A stretch of DNA of 64,000 nt from Kiritimatiellota bacterium (GCA_013151865.1 JAADHN010000118.1:1-64000); one strand, 5' to 3'. Positions 47,214-57,183 are shown, counted from the first letter of the stretch. Notes: generated by a model not told the origin, from the sequence alone. Program-made: numbers and translations.

Positions 47214-48641
47214 TCAGTCGTCGAGGTACGCCCGGATTTCCGTTTCGACCTCGTCCAGGTATTCCCGGGCGAAGTCAATGTGCAATTCGACCCACATCGG
47301 CAAGTGGTCCGACATTTGGTGTGTCCGCCAACTCGCGTAGCTGGAGTAGGAGGCGTCCGAGCCGGGTTTGCGCATGAAGGGGCGATAAATGTCTTCCTCG
47401 TCCGCCCGGTAGACGACGTCGAAGAAATCGAAGACGCCGGCGCGATAGGGGAGGATGCGTGTATACGCCTTGCGACGGCTCGACTTCCCCGTCCACAAAG
47501 CGATCTGGTCGTAGAACTTGTCCTGCTTGACATTGGAACCGGGGACGGTCTGTAGCGGCTCCGGGATCACGAAGCCGTTCGTCCGGAGTGCGTCCATCGT
47601 CTCGTCCTCGGGGCCGACGATGTTGAAGTCGCCGAGCACGATGAAGTACGAGTCGGCGTCCGAGTCACTGTCGCTCTTGGCCCGATCGGCGAGGAGTGCC
47701 GTGAGGCGGCGGATTTCCTCTTTACGTCGTTCGATCCCGGCAGAGCCGGTGCCGTAGTAGATGTGCACCGTGGCCAGGTTGATCTTCAACCAGCCGGCTT
47801 GGAACGAAGCGCTGAACGGTGTGCGCGCAAACTGCTGCGGACCGCCCACGAGCGAGTTCGGCGGCAGCACGATCTCTGCGGCCTCGGGAAGCGTCGGCGT
47901 GGTCGTGGCTTCGATTTCGATCCCGCCGTCGCCGGTGATTGGCACGCGAGCGTTCTTCGCGAAGCGGATCGAGGAGCCGGGCGGCAGAACGACCTTTGTC
48001 CCTTCGGGAAGCGGGATTTCGACTTCCTCCTTGATCTTCGTCTGGCCGGAAGCGAGCGTGGAAGTTTTCAGCCCGGTCGGTGACGCAATGGCCTGCCCCG
48101 CCGGAAGATCGAGTCGCGCCCCACCCTCGACCATAAAACGATCACCGAAAGGATCGGTGACCATCTGGCCCTTCGGAAGCGTAAGCTCTCCGGCGACGTT
48201 GCGGAACCAGACTTTTTCGCGATTGAAGAGGAACGCCATGCGCTCCTTGTTTCCTGACGCGCCCTCGGTCACATCGGTCGCGATGTAGTCCCAACCCGGA
48301 CCAAGCAGCCTCCTCACGTCCTCAAGTGCGCCAAGGTCGCGGCGGATCTCCTGCAACGCAATCAGGTCAAAATATGAAATGATCTCAGCAATGTATGCTT
48401 TCGCCTCTTGGCTCCGGTATCCATAGCTCGGTGAATCAAATTCACGGATGTTCCACGTCGCGATGCGGACGAACCTCGAGGTGTCGGATGGCGGCTCTGT
48501 GCCTTCCGGCAGGTCTGCAGCGCCGATGTGTGCCTCGAACGCAGCACCCAAGGCTTTTATCTTCTGCGCAGCGCGCCGCTTGGTGTTCAGGGCATCGACG
48601 TCATCGCTTGAGTGAGGACGGAGCCATGTATAAGACGGCAT
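47214..48641 (-). CDS. Endonuclease/exonuclease/phosphatase (DNase I-like) fold protein with LPxG-rich insertion
   Basis: 475 residues from the ATG at 48641, behind GGAGGGA. The catalytic set of the family is complete: Asn64 (ATWNIREF), Glu99 (LQEIR), His293 (TVHIYYG), Asp338/Asn340 (GDFNI) and Asp445/His446 (SDHLPMW). Between the second and third blocks, about residues 152-268, sits a beta-rich insertion not usual for the fold, with repeated LPxG turns (TLPKGQ, DLPAGQ, PLPEGT, LPPGSS, LPPNSL). No signal peptide. The family cleaves nucleic acids, phosphoinositides or sphingolipids, so the substrate is open. It is the last gene of a minus-strand group with a metallopeptidase and a membrane protein. 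Confidence 0.8.
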   Translation of the reverse strand: MPSYTWLRPHSSDDVDALNTKRRAAQKIKALGAAFEAHIGAADLPEGTEPPSDTSRFVRIATWNIREFDSPSYGYRSQEAKAYIAEIISYFDLIALQEIRRDLGALEDVRRLLGPGWDYIATDVTEGASGNKERMAFLFNREKVWFRNVAGELTLPKGQMVTDPFGDRFMVEGGARLDLPAGQAIASPTGLKTSTLASGQTKIKEEVEIPLPEGTKVVLPPGSSIRFAKNARVPITGDGGIEIEATTTPTLPEAAEIVLPPNSLVGGPQQFARTPFSASFQAGWLKINLATVHIYYGTGSAGIERRKEEIRRLTALLADRAKSDSDSDADSYFIVLGDFNIVGPEDETMDALRTNGFVIPEPLQTVPGSNVKQDKFYDQIALWTGKSSRRKAYTRILPYRAGVFDFFDVVYRADEEDIYRPFMRKPGSDASYSSYASWRTHQMSDHLPMWVELHIDFAREYLDEVETEIRAYLDD

Positions 48642-49138
48642 TGGAATCTCCCTCCGATTAATGGGAAGTCTTACACTCCTCAAGCTCATGGATGAACCAA
48701 GCCCCATGCAGAGCGGCGGTTCTCTTCCGAACATCCTTCCCTTTAGCGCCTTGTGTCGCATCGGGCACTTGTGGATCTGTGCGGGAATCCGGGGCATTGC
48801 CGAAAAATGACTATCCAGGCGCAGACTGCCGCCGCCCACCCCATGGCAAACATTCAGCTCGGAACCAGATGGCTGTGGGCGCGTTGCCCTCCATCCACCA
48901 TCAGCCTTCCCCCTCCACCCTCCACCCTCCAACTGAACCGTCCGCCGCACCGGCGGGCTTCCACTGTCTTCTTTGCGCCCTCATCTCCCGAACCCATTCC
49001 GGAACAGTTGGCTATATGTGGCGATAAGCCCGTCCCAAGCCAACACATTCCTCCGCTGCGGGCTTGTTAACTACTCAAAAGATCGCGGCACCGCGTGATC
49101 TTTCCTTACTCGTTGGTACCCAACACGCGTTGAATGGC
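48642..49138. other. 497-base intergenic region
   Basis: It lies between the nuclease-fold gene and the metallopeptidase gene, both minus strand. No gene is seen. It holds a pyrimidine-rich CCCTCCA tandem (48905-48931) and, near 49076-49104, the metallopeptidase terminator. Confidence 0.45.
49074..49104 (-). terminator. Hairpin terminator for the metallopeptidase gene
   Basis: AAAGATC (49078-49084) and GATCTTT (49097-49103) form a stem that continues as GCGG/CCGC with a two-base bulge. Read on the minus strand it is followed by TTTTGAG, so it lies correctly placed 35 bases after the metallopeptidase stop. Confidence 0.6.
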
Positions 49139-50488
49139 TCACTTGCGATGGCCGTCCCAGACGCCGCCGCCGTCACGTGATGTACCGTTCCCCCACGTTC
49201 CCTCAAACGTGCGTCCTCCGTCACGCGTCTTCAGGAGGGCCTTACCCGAGGAAGAACCCTCATGCCAGTCGAGGAAGAGGGACGCCCGCTGGACGAAACC
49301 GGAGACGCGCCCTTTCCCTAAGGGGTATTCGTAGTACCCCGTGACTTGGTCCCCACGTCGGATCAGGATCGTCTGTATGCGTACCAATTGGCCGCGGTTC
49401 GGGCCGAAAACTCCCGTGTATTCGCCATGAAAGGCGGGCGCACTGGTGTTACTCCGTCTCTGGCCATTTGCCGGAGTGCGCGAGGGCGTAAGTTCCCCGA
49501 TCGCACTGGGTTTCAGACTCGCAACATCTCGCGTCCGACTGATGTTTGCCATGGCGCGTTGGACTTCGGGCTTTGCGATAATCTCCGCCAGTTCGTCGAT
49601 CTGGGCGGCCACGCCACGGACGACTTCAGCCGCAAGATTAGGGTCCGGCTCAAGGCGTACAAACCCAAGAGCATGGGCTCGCATAGCGTTGGCCAAGGCC
49701 TTCAAGCGTCGCTCTGTGCATGGATGCGTCGCCCCTTTCAGGTGAGCCAGCCACGATCGGTCGTTAGCGAAGTCACCGCGTAGCGGAGACAAATATGTGA
49801 CTGCCGTGAAGTACACCGCAACGCCCAGAGGAGCACAGCCAATCCTGCGCATGCACTCCAAACCAAATGCATCAGCCTGCATCTCGTTGGCTTGGCTGTC
49901 CTCGCGCGGCACATTGTAGCCTGGATGCCGATAGTAGATGTGTCCGAGTTCATGGCAGATGATGAACATCATGATGGATTTCAAGAAGTTCTGGGAAAGG
50001 GAACCCACGCGAGGGTCCTGGAGGGCGTTTCGGGGAATGTGCAGGGCTTCGAGAGGCGGCGGATATGTCGCGCCCGGGAAGTCCTCCGGCTTCCGGTACT
50101 TCAACATGCCAAGGTAGTTCAGGACGGTCTCCGGACTGTATCCTTTCATCTGTAACCAGGAGAAGGCGATGCCGAGATCGTCCAGAAACTTGATCGAGAG
50201 GATGGGAACGACGATTCGCTTCCCCACAGCGTAGAAGTTAAGGGGATCCTTCGGGTCCACTGCGGTGAGCGGAAACTCCAGGCGGACGCCACTGACAACT
50301 CGGCGTTCCTCACCGGTCAGCTTGGGCAACACAACCTTGTCGAAGTTCCATTGCAGGTTTCTCCCGTAGCGCCTTCGCCAATACTCCAACACGTCCTTTG
50401 GGTAGTAAGGATTGGTGCCCGGGGCGGCAGTGGCCAGATCCCACGTTGTTAAAGCGAGAAGTCCAACAACTGCCAGTCTTGTCTTCAT
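49139..50488 (-). CDS. Secreted M48-like zinc metallopeptidase with C-terminal beta domain
   Basis: 449 residues; the ATG at 50488 follows a GGGAGGG site. Signal peptide MKTRLAVVGLLALTTWDLATA. The peptidase core shows HELGH (His179, Glu180, His183) in IMMFIICHELGHIYYRHPG, third ligand Glu202 in NEMQADAFGLECM, and the M48 hallmark THPCTERRLKAL. About residues 348-449 form a separate Gly/Tyr-rich beta domain (GEYTGVFGPNRGQLVRI, GYYEYPLGKGRVSGFV, FEGTWGNGTSRDG), lipocalin-like in pattern. M48 enzymes clear misfolded envelope proteins or process lipoproteins. Only 15 bases separate it from the upstream two-TM gene, indicating an operon. Confidence 0.75.
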   Translation of the reverse strand: MKTRLAVVGLLALTTWDLATAAPGTNPYYPKDVLEYWRRRYGRNLQWNFDKVVLPKLTGEERRVVSGVRLEFPLTAVDPKDPLNFYAVGKRIVVPILSIKFLDDLGIAFSWLQMKGYSPETVLNYLGMLKYRKPEDFPGATYPPPLEALHIPRNALQDPRVGSLSQNFLKSIMMFIICHELGHIYYRHPGYNVPREDSQANEMQADAFGLECMRRIGCAPLGVAVYFTAVTYLSPLRGDFANDRSWLAHLKGATHPCTERRLKALANAMRAHALGFVRLEPDPNLAAEVVRGVAAQIDELAEIIAKPEVQRAMANISRTRDVASLKPSAIGELTPSRTPANGQRRSNTSAPAFHGEYTGVFGPNRGQLVRIQTILIRRGDQVTGYYEYPLGKGRVSGFVQRASLFLDWHEGSSSGKALLKTRDGGRTFEGTWGNGTSRDGGGVWDGHRK

Positions 50489-50503
50489 TTAATTCCCTCC
50501 CGA

Positions 50504-51109
50504 TCATTGGCCGCACGAGAACAGCCGCGCCGGTTCCTCTTGTCCCTCGGGCGGCGGGTCTCGACTCCCATTGTAAACCCAACGTTCAAATGAAGCCAAA
50601 CTGCCCCAGTCCTGCCCCCAAACCCGACTGAGCACGGCAAGTTTGAGCCGCGGAATCATCGAACAGATATCGGCCACCGCCGGAGAATCGGAGCGGAGGG
50701 CGGACGGAAGGCGGGCCAGCTGCAACAAGTCGCCCTTCGCATTGGCGCGCATGGCTTCGAGATCCTCCGGGGCAACGGCTCTTTTTGTGCCCGTTACTCC
50801 GGAAAAGGTCTCAGCGAGAGACGTTTGTTTGTCTGTCCCGGCCAAGAGGACGTCTTGCTCGGCTTTCGAGAAGGACACCCCCTTTGCAAACGAAAGCGCC
50901 AAGATGCAGGCCCCGAATAGGGCGAAGAAGGCCCCTGGGCCAACGCGGCTCAGGTAGATGGAGATGTTGCCCGGCAGGACCATCTTGCCATTGCTGTCTG
51001 CCTTGTCCGGTAGGCTGAGAAACAACCGGTAGCCAAGATAGACCGAAACACCAGCGATCAGTACAGAAACGATGCGTTCCAAGAACCGGAGAGCCACAGT
51101 GAGTTCCAT
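50504..51109 (-). CDS. Two-TM membrane protein, function unknown
   Basis: 201 residues; the start ATG at 51109 has a perfect AGGAGG site. Two membrane segments: IVSVLIAGVSVYLGYRLFLS (about residues 13-32) and GPGAFFALFGACILALSF (about 57-74). Between them is a short polar loop (DKADSNGKMVLPGNIS). The C-terminal 125 residues are soluble and mixed helical (SKAEQDVLLAGTDKQTSLAE, then EDLEAMRANAKGDLLQLARL). No family was recognised. It is the first gene of the group that includes the metallopeptidase 15 bases downstream, so it may anchor or regulate that protease. Confidence 0.65.
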   Translation of the reverse strand: MELTVALRFLERIVSVLIAGVSVYLGYRLFLSLPDKADSNGKMVLPGNISIYLSRVGPGAFFALFGACILALSFAKGVSFSKAEQDVLLAGTDKQTSLAETFSGVTGTKRAVAPEDLEAMRANAKGDLLQLARLPSALRSDSPAVADICSMIPRLKLAVLSRVWGQDWGSLASFERWVYNGSRDPPPEGQEEPARLFSCGQ

Positions 51110-52131
51110 GATGTCCTCCTTTGCAAGGCCGGGGATTGACAGACTGTCGCGTTCTCCGCCAGAGATGTCGATTGCACGGTTCTTTAGTGACCGACTTGCA
51201 GTAGAGCGGGCCCCTTAGACCCGTGAGGAAGAGCGCCGAGAGTCCGCATACGACAAGGAAGAGTCGATATGACTTCCCGCAATTCGTCGGCAAGTCGTCT
51301 GCGACTGCGGAATCGGATGTCCCCGTGATCCTGCGCTCCCTTTTGCCAACGGGTCACACCTCATCGGGGCCACCCAGCAGGGTCCGTTGGAGGTGTTTAA
51401 TGGCGGGCGCCCCGCGTCGCCTTCGAACGACAGCACGAAACGCGACCCGATGGCGCGGCACGGAGCGTCCGCGCCATCAAAGCACTCGGTTGTTTCTGAG
51501 ACCCCCGCCCGGGCATGCTGCCCGGGGAAAAAACACGCTGGAGCGAAGTCGCAATCCCTTACTCTCCAAACATACGGTAGATGTCATTTGGCGACTTGGC
51601 AAATGCGCAAGAAAACATTAACGAAGCGGTCGCGCCACCAAGAAAGCACCGCGCGGAAGTCCCCCCAATTACGATGACGAGCACCGTCCCGCACAGCGGG
51701 TCTGGGCACGAGCGCGCCGGAGCTGCGGACCCGGTCGGGATCAGGACGTTAAGGAAAGGGCTTTCGTCCCGTTCGAGGAAAGTTTTCCGGCGCGAAAGTG
51801 GCCCCTTCCAATGCCTTTCTCCTTCGCGCTCTTCGGGGCTTCGCGAAAGAATCTGTGCTGGACGGACCGTCTCAGAATAGTCTGGCCAGTTTAACAGAGG
51901 CAGCGAGTTCCCCTGCGCTCCAGATTGTTTCGAGACGACGAATAACCCCAAAATTCGGAGTCGGCTCCCTGGAAATGACGTTGCCGGTGCATCATGGTTC
52001 CACGGTGGGAAAGCACCCCCTGCTCTCTATGGCCGCCAACACGCCACGGCTGCCAATCCAACCAGATGATTCGTCCATCGTTCTTCAGGGCACGACCTTT
52101 GACAGAACGCCTCAAAAGGCGAGGAGACAAC
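51110..52131. other. 1.0-kb divergent intergenic region, no gene seen
   Basis: Between the two-TM gene (minus) and the CBM9-tailed giant (plus). No frame has a ribosome binding site plus a recognisable protein. Two clear hairpins: GGCGCGG/CCGCGCC around 51453-51476, and CCCGGGCA, loop TGC, TGCCCGGG around 51509-51527. On the minus strand the frame ending at 51559 has a hydrophobic stretch (GTVLVIVIGGTSARCFLGG) that could be a decayed signal sequence. Possibly a relic of lost genes. Confidence 0.45.
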
Positions 52132-55100
52132 ATGAAAGCCCGACTGACGGTTGCTCTTGGAATCGCAGGCATGTTCGCCGCACTGAGCGGCCGAACCGCC
52201 CCATTTGCAAAGGACTGGCCCCGGGCATGGACCCCGCTCCTCGAGACCCGCAACAGCGTCGTCCGGCGGATGCCGGGCGGCGCGCTCGAAGTGGACGCCA
52301 CGCCTGGGAAACATGTCTACTACCTGGACGGCGAGGAAATGCGCGATGTGCGGCTGACGGCGCGAATCAAGTTCCTGCGTGCCGACGACAAGTATTCCGG
52401 TTTCTCCGTATATCTGCGCTGGAACGGCCGCGTGTGGGGCGAGCGCGCCGGCTTCTGGGTCTACCTCCGCCCCAAGTTCCGGGGCCTGTACATGCAGAAG
52501 GTCGTGGACGGGAAGCTGGACAAGGAGTTCGGGCGGAGCATAAAGGCCAAGCGCCCCAAGTCCACCCCCCTCAACGAATGGCTGACACTGCGCTACGAGG
52601 CGGTCGGCCGCCGTATCCGAGTCTATCTCAATGATGAACTGCACCTCTCGGTGACCGACGCCGGTCCCTTCCCGATCACCGGCGGACGCGTGGCCTTCGG
52701 CGTCGACGACGCGCACGTGATCGTGGCCGATCTGGAGCAGGAGGACCTGGAGCGATCGGACCGCATCCGGAGGATAACCTACCGCTACATGAACCCGCCG
52801 AACCGCGGCGACAGCGACCGGCGTATTCTCACCGACGGCAAGGTCAACGCACGCGACAAGCAGGCCTTCTGGCGAATGCTGGGCGCCCGTCCCGAGATCG
52901 TGTTCGATCTGGGCGCCGAAACGTTCGTGACCCGCATCATACTCAAGGCCTTCTCTTCGCCGGCGTTGAATATCGCCACGGCCGAAGTGCTGGGTAGCGA
53001 CGACGGAGAGACATGGCGGAGCTTGGCGATGCTCACCAACCGTGATTCGCGCCGGGCCGACGCCGAGCACGAGATCGCCGGCGAAGTCCGGGGAATTGCA
53101 CGGTATGTCAAGCTCATTCTGAACCGGCCGGCGGCCGACCAGGACGTGGAATTGGCGGAGGTCGAGTTCTACGGCCGACCGCCCACCGACAGGGACCGGG
53201 AAGCGGCGTCCGTGAAACCCTACGACACCGGGCCGCCGTTGCCGAGATTTGCGGACTCCGCAGACGGAGACCCGAACTACTTCTTTCTCACCTCCCCCGC
53301 AATGAAAGTTGCAATTCACCGCAAGACAGGCGTGGTTGCCGGGCTCTGGAATCGTGAGCGCAACACCCGCTGCCTCGAACGCCAGCACGATCGCTATCAC
53401 CTGGCAACGCGTGAAGGCGACGTCGATGCGGACGAGTATGGCGACCGCGTGGCCGAGGTGTTGTCCGGCGGCGAGGATGGAATGGTTCATCTTCGTTGTA
53501 CGAACGCGAAGTTGCCTGACATCCGCATCGACAAGCGCTATTCCCTGAGTCCGGACGGGCGCCGGCTGATCAAGCGGGCAGGCTTCGTCAACACGTCACC
53601 CGCCCGAGACCGGTTCCTCACCCACGTTACCGGCGCGATCGCCGCGGAGGACTTCCGCCGCGGGGGCGTTTACATGGGCTGCGACCGGGGACTCGGCGCC
53701 CGCCTCTTCGCCGACGAGGTCACCGTGCCGCGTCAGGTCGGGGCGCTGGGAGCTCGCAATTCGAAGGTCGTGATTCTGCACCGCTATGACCTGGACTGGG
53801 GCGTCGGGCAATTTCGGCACAAGATCAATGACGTGTGGTGCCGGCCCCTGACCGCCAGGTACTACGAGAAAGAGAATCACCCGCCCATTTACCTGCCCAA
53901 CGGATGGGAAATGGGCGTGTGCACCCTGCATCTCCCCCCGAACGAGGAGCAATCGACCGAGATACAGACGGCCCTCTACAACGGGCGCCAGATCGATTTC
54001 TACCGTATGTGGCGGTTTCTCCCGGAAACCAAAGCCGCCTGGGACGCGGTCAAGCGCCCCACATGGCAACGTGATTTGAAGACCTCGGCCAAGATCAGCG
54101 CCCCCCAGTTCAGCGCCGACCAGGCAACCAATATGATGCCCGTCAGGCGCGGACTTCGCATCGCGGCGACCGGCAACCTTTGGTACCTGGCGCACATCCA
54201 CGGCGTGTGGGGCGACTGGTTCAGCGACGGCATGGTCGAGACAGGCGTCGGGGCGCGAATCGACACCGCCTGGCTGAAAGAGTTCATCGCGCGAATGCAC
54301 GCGGCGTCGCCGCGCATGAAAACCGGCGTCTATACATGGGCTTGGGCCGTTCACCCGCGCTCGAACGTCTTCCGCGAGCACCCCGAGTGGTTCATCCAAA
54401 AGGATCGCAATGGACAGGTCTTCAACGCCTACTCGAACATGGTCCTGAACCATTTGCGCCTGATGAGCGTGCCCGGGAGTATGGACGAACTGATCGGAGA
54501 GTTCGGGGAACTGATGCGCAAGTTCCGCGGCGACTTCTTCTATCTCGATGGGGGCGGAGGGGGCGCCAACCTGATCGACTGGGAACACCTGACCATCGAC
54601 TACGATACGCATTGGGAAGAACTGTATCGGCGCATACGGCAGGTCGCCCGGGCCTGCGGCGATGACAAAGGCGTCTGGTTCAATGCCCGAACCGGTCCGT
54701 GCTGGGACGTCGGTTATTACGAGGGCATCGACCGGTCGCTGCATGCCGCCACCTGGCGAGACTCGGCCGACGGTTTGTCCATCGTCAAAATCCGGCAGGT
54801 GTTCGATCCCGATCAAGTCGTTGTTCCCCTGTACTGGCGACCTTCCACGCGACCGTTCTACAGCAATTACTGCATCGGCCTCGGCATCACCCCGGCCTCA
54901 CCGCTCGGAGCCGACGAACTGCTGCGGAAACTCCCGTTCATCGAAGCGGCCTACGAAACGCGGCGCATGAGATGGATCGAGGCCGACCTCGAGCCGGACT
55001 GGCGGGTGAACCCGCGGACGGAAATCGAGGCCTACGCACTGAAGCACGGCCGTGCGGCGGTGATTTCCCTCATCGATCACCGGGAGGGTAACCCCGGCCC

Positions 55101-57183
55101 AGCGGTCATCTCGGCCGACACTCGGAAGCTCGGGCTGGACCCGGCGAAACCGGTCTGCGTGTTCGTTTTCGGAAATCGCGACATTCGCAAGAGTTGGAAA
55201 GCGTTGCCCGAAGGCACTCGGCGAGCGGTGTACCGCCGCACCGGATGGGGGCTGGACACGGTGGCACGGGTCCTGGACGTCCGGGTGATCGAGGCGCCCG
55301 GCCCGCGCATCGAGCTGCGCATTCCCACCCAACCGAACCTGTTGCGCATGGCGGTCCTCAGCACTTCGCCCGCCGCTCTCTTCTCCGTGAATGGGTTGCG
55401 CGTCAACTTCTGGGCGCCTGAGGTGCTGGGCGCTGCCGTGTCCTGCGAGAAGCGTGGCGACGAGCTGCTCCTTCAGGCGCGTGCCCCGAAAGGAGGGGCC
55501 GAGATCGTGGTCTGCGCGCCGCCCGGCAAGCGACTCACCGGCGAGGACGTCCGGCACTTCCATGCGGGTGGCGTATCCATCGCCGTCGTGCCGGTGGCCG
55601 CCGGAAAGTCGACGGTCGCGTTGGCGCTGGAGGATGCCCCGGCGGCAGGGGGGACGCTCCGGGTCACCTGTCCAAAGACGGTGGCCGCCGGAATGGAATT
55701 GCCGGTGACCGTGACCCCGGCGCCCGCGAGCGCGTCCGTCGCCGTCCGCCGCAATGACGCGTTGGTCGCGGTGAAGAACGTGTCTCTGACGAAGGGGACT
55801 TTTGCGCTGTCCGTCCCGGTGCAGGCGCGCAGCGGAACGTGGACCGTGAGCGTAAATGCTGAAATCGGCGGCAAGCTCCGGCACGGCACTGCGGAGTTCG
55901 CAACCACGGGGGCCTTCGAGCCCAAGCTGCCCCCAGTCTATCGGCCCAAGAGATACCCGAAGCCGGTCGTCGCCCGGACCGATGTCATGGCCCGCGGCCT
56001 GCATGTCATCGGGGCCGCCACGAACAGCCACGACGGCTACGACGGCGCGCACGTGCCCCTGGCCGAGCCGCACGGCCTGCGTTTCGGCGGCGCGATGTCC
56101 GCCGCGCCGCGCTCCCGTTACGGGTATGCCTTCGGCGGCCTCGAGTTCGAGAAAGCCCGGGTCCTCACGCTGAAAGTGACGAACACCATCCACAACGCCT
56201 GGACCTTCAACCGCGGGCGAGTCTCGTTCAAGCCCCAGTACACGTCCCTGTTCGCGGGGATGTTCATCGATTACCGCACGGCGAAGGGATACACCCGGCG
56301 CGTCGCTCTGGGCCTGGGTATTCTCAACCCCAAACGCACGTCCCCCCATCCCAAGTGGGGGAAATCGGCAAAACCGGACCGGTTCGTGATGCTCGGGGAC
56401 ATGGTCCACCGCGAGAACGAGAGCACGTTCACCATCGACCTGGCCCGGTGGGCCCCACCCGGATGGACCGGGCGCTGCTGGCTCAGCGCCGGCGTGCACA
56501 GCCTGTACCCGGGGCGCGGCGTCACCGTGGAGATCCTGGACGCTGCGAACTCCGCAAAAGACAAGAAGATCCTCGAAGGCGAGGACCTGGGCGGACTGTA
56601 CAAGCTCAAGACCTACCGGATTGCCCGGACCGCAACAGCGCCCCGCATCGACGGCAAACTGGACGATCCGGCCTGGAAGAACGCCGAACCCGCAACGGGT
56701 TTCTACGTGTTCGGACGAACATCCGTCGCCGAACAGAAGACCGCGGCCTGGATTACGTACGACGATACCAACCTCTACATCGCCTTCGACTGCCCGGAAA
56801 CCGCACGACCTCTCAACGTTTCGTCTGAAAAGCTTTGGGGGCGTGACGCCGTCGATGTGGCGCTCAACCCTTGCGGCGACCGCAAGACATTCCTGCAAAT
56901 CATTGTGGACGCAAACGGCGAGTTCGACCAATTCAGCCACAGCCCCGACGGCAAGAAGTTCAAGTGGGACGGCGTCCGTGTCGCCGCGGGCAGGCGACAA
57001 GGCGGATGGACGGTGGAGATTGCAGTCCCGCTGAAGTCCATGGACTTGAAGCCTGTCAAAGGCTTCAAGTGGTCCGGCAACTTCGTGCGTTACCGTGCCG
57101 GCGATCCCATGAGTACATGGTCGTTCATGCCGGGCCCGGCCATCAACGATCCCGAACGCATGGCAGTGTTCGTCCTGGACTGA
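52132..57183 (+). CDS. Large secreted glycosidase-like protein with F5/8C and CBM9-like domains
   Basis: 1683 residues; the ATG at 52132 follows GAGGAGA and gives a signal peptide (MKARLTVALGIAGMFAALSG). A concanavalin-like / DUF1080-like beta domain (about residues 25-205) is followed by an F5/8 type C domain (about 215-355), a beta-supersandwich with a long TIM-barrel-like region (about 370-980), further beta domains, and a C-terminal CBM9-like module (about 1490-1683: APRIDGKLDDPAW, AWITYDDTNLYIAFDC). In the barrel, FFYLDGGGGG (Asp about 806) looks like a nucleophile strand of clan-D type glycosidases, and YYEGIDRS may hold the acid/base. The exact GH family was not recognised. CBM9 modules bind sugar ends. 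It is followed by a hairpin terminator. Confidence 0.75.
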   Translation: MKARLTVALGIAGMFAALSGRTAPFAKDWPRAWTPLLETRNSVVRRMPGGALEVDATPGKHVYYLDGEEMRDVRLTARIKFLRADDKYSGFSVYLRWNGRVWGERAGFWVYLRPKFRGLYMQKVVDGKLDKEFGRSIKAKRPKSTPLNEWLTLRYEAVGRRIRVYLNDELHLSVTDAGPFPITGGRVAFGVDDAHVIVADLEQEDLERSDRIRRITYRYMNPPNRGDSDRRILTDGKVNARDKQAFWRMLGARPEIVFDLGAETFVTRIILKAFSSPALNIATAEVLGSDDGETWRSLAMLTNRDSRRADAEHEIAGEVRGIARYVKLILNRPAADQDVELAEVEFYGRPPTDRDREAASVKPYDTGPPLPRFADSADGDPNYFFLTSPAMKVAIHRKTGVVAGLWNRERNTRCLERQHDRYHLATREGDVDADEYGDRVAEVLSGGEDGMVHLRCTNAKLPDIRIDKRYSLSPDGRRLIKRAGFVNTSPARDRFLTHVTGAIAAEDFRRGGVYMGCDRGLGARLFADEVTVPRQVGALGARNSKVVILHRYDLDWGVGQFRHKINDVWCRPLTARYYEKENHPPIYLPNGWEMGVCTLHLPPNEEQSTEIQTALYNGRQIDFYRMWRFLPETKAAWDAVKRPTWQRDLKTSAKISAPQFSADQATNMMPVRRGLRIAATGNLWYLAHIHGVWGDWFSDGMVETGVGARIDTAWLKEFIARMHAASPRMKTGVYTWAWAVHPRSNVFREHPEWFIQKDRNGQVFNAYSNMVLNHLRLMSVPGSMDELIGEFGELMRKFRGDFFYLDGGGGGANLIDWEHLTIDYDTHWEELYRRIRQVARACGDDKGVWFNARTGPCWDVGYYEGIDRSLHAATWRDSADGLSIVKIRQVFDPDQVVVPLYWRPSTRPFYSNYCIGLGITPASPLGADELLRKLPFIEAAYETRRMRWIEADLEPDWRVNPRTEIEAYALKHGRAAVISLIDHREGNPGPAVISADTRKLGLDPAKPVCVFVFGNRDIRKSWKALPEGTRRAVYRRTGWGLDTVARVLDVRVIEAPGPRIELRIPTQPNLLRMAVLSTSPAALFSVNGLRVNFWAPEVLGAAVSCEKRGDELLLQARAPKGGAEIVVCAPPGKRLTGEDVRHFHAGGVSIAVVPVAAGKSTVALALEDAPAAGGTLRVTCPKTVAAGMELPVTVTPAPASASVAVRRNDALVAVKNVSLTKGTFALSVPVQARSGTWTVSVNAEIGGKLRHGTAEFATTGAFEPKLPPVYRPKRYPKPVVARTDVMARGLHVIGAATNSHDGYDGAHVPLAEPHGLRFGGAMSAAPRSRYGYAFGGLEFEKARVLTLKVTNTIHNAWTFNRGRVSFKPQYTSLFAGMFIDYRTAKGYTRRVALGLGILNPKRTSPHPKWGKSAKPDRFVMLGDMVHRENESTFTIDLARWAPPGWTGRCWLSAGVHSLYPGRGVTVEILDAANSAKDKKILEGEDLGGLYKLKTYRIARTATAPRIDGKLDDPAWKNAEPATGFYVFGRTSVAEQKTAAWITYDDTNLYIAFDCPETARPLNVSSEKLWGRDAVDVALNPCGDRKTFLQIIVDANGEFDQFSHSPDGKKFKWDGVRVAAGRRQGGWTVEIAVPLKSMDLKPVKGFKWSGNFVRYRAGDPMSTWSFMPGPAINDPERMAVFVLD

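Noticed and set aside
48905-48931. G-quadruplex on the minus strand (GGGTGGAGGGTGGAGGGGG)
   Set aside because: Only three clear G-runs of three or more; at best a two-layer structure, and there is no gene-linked position.
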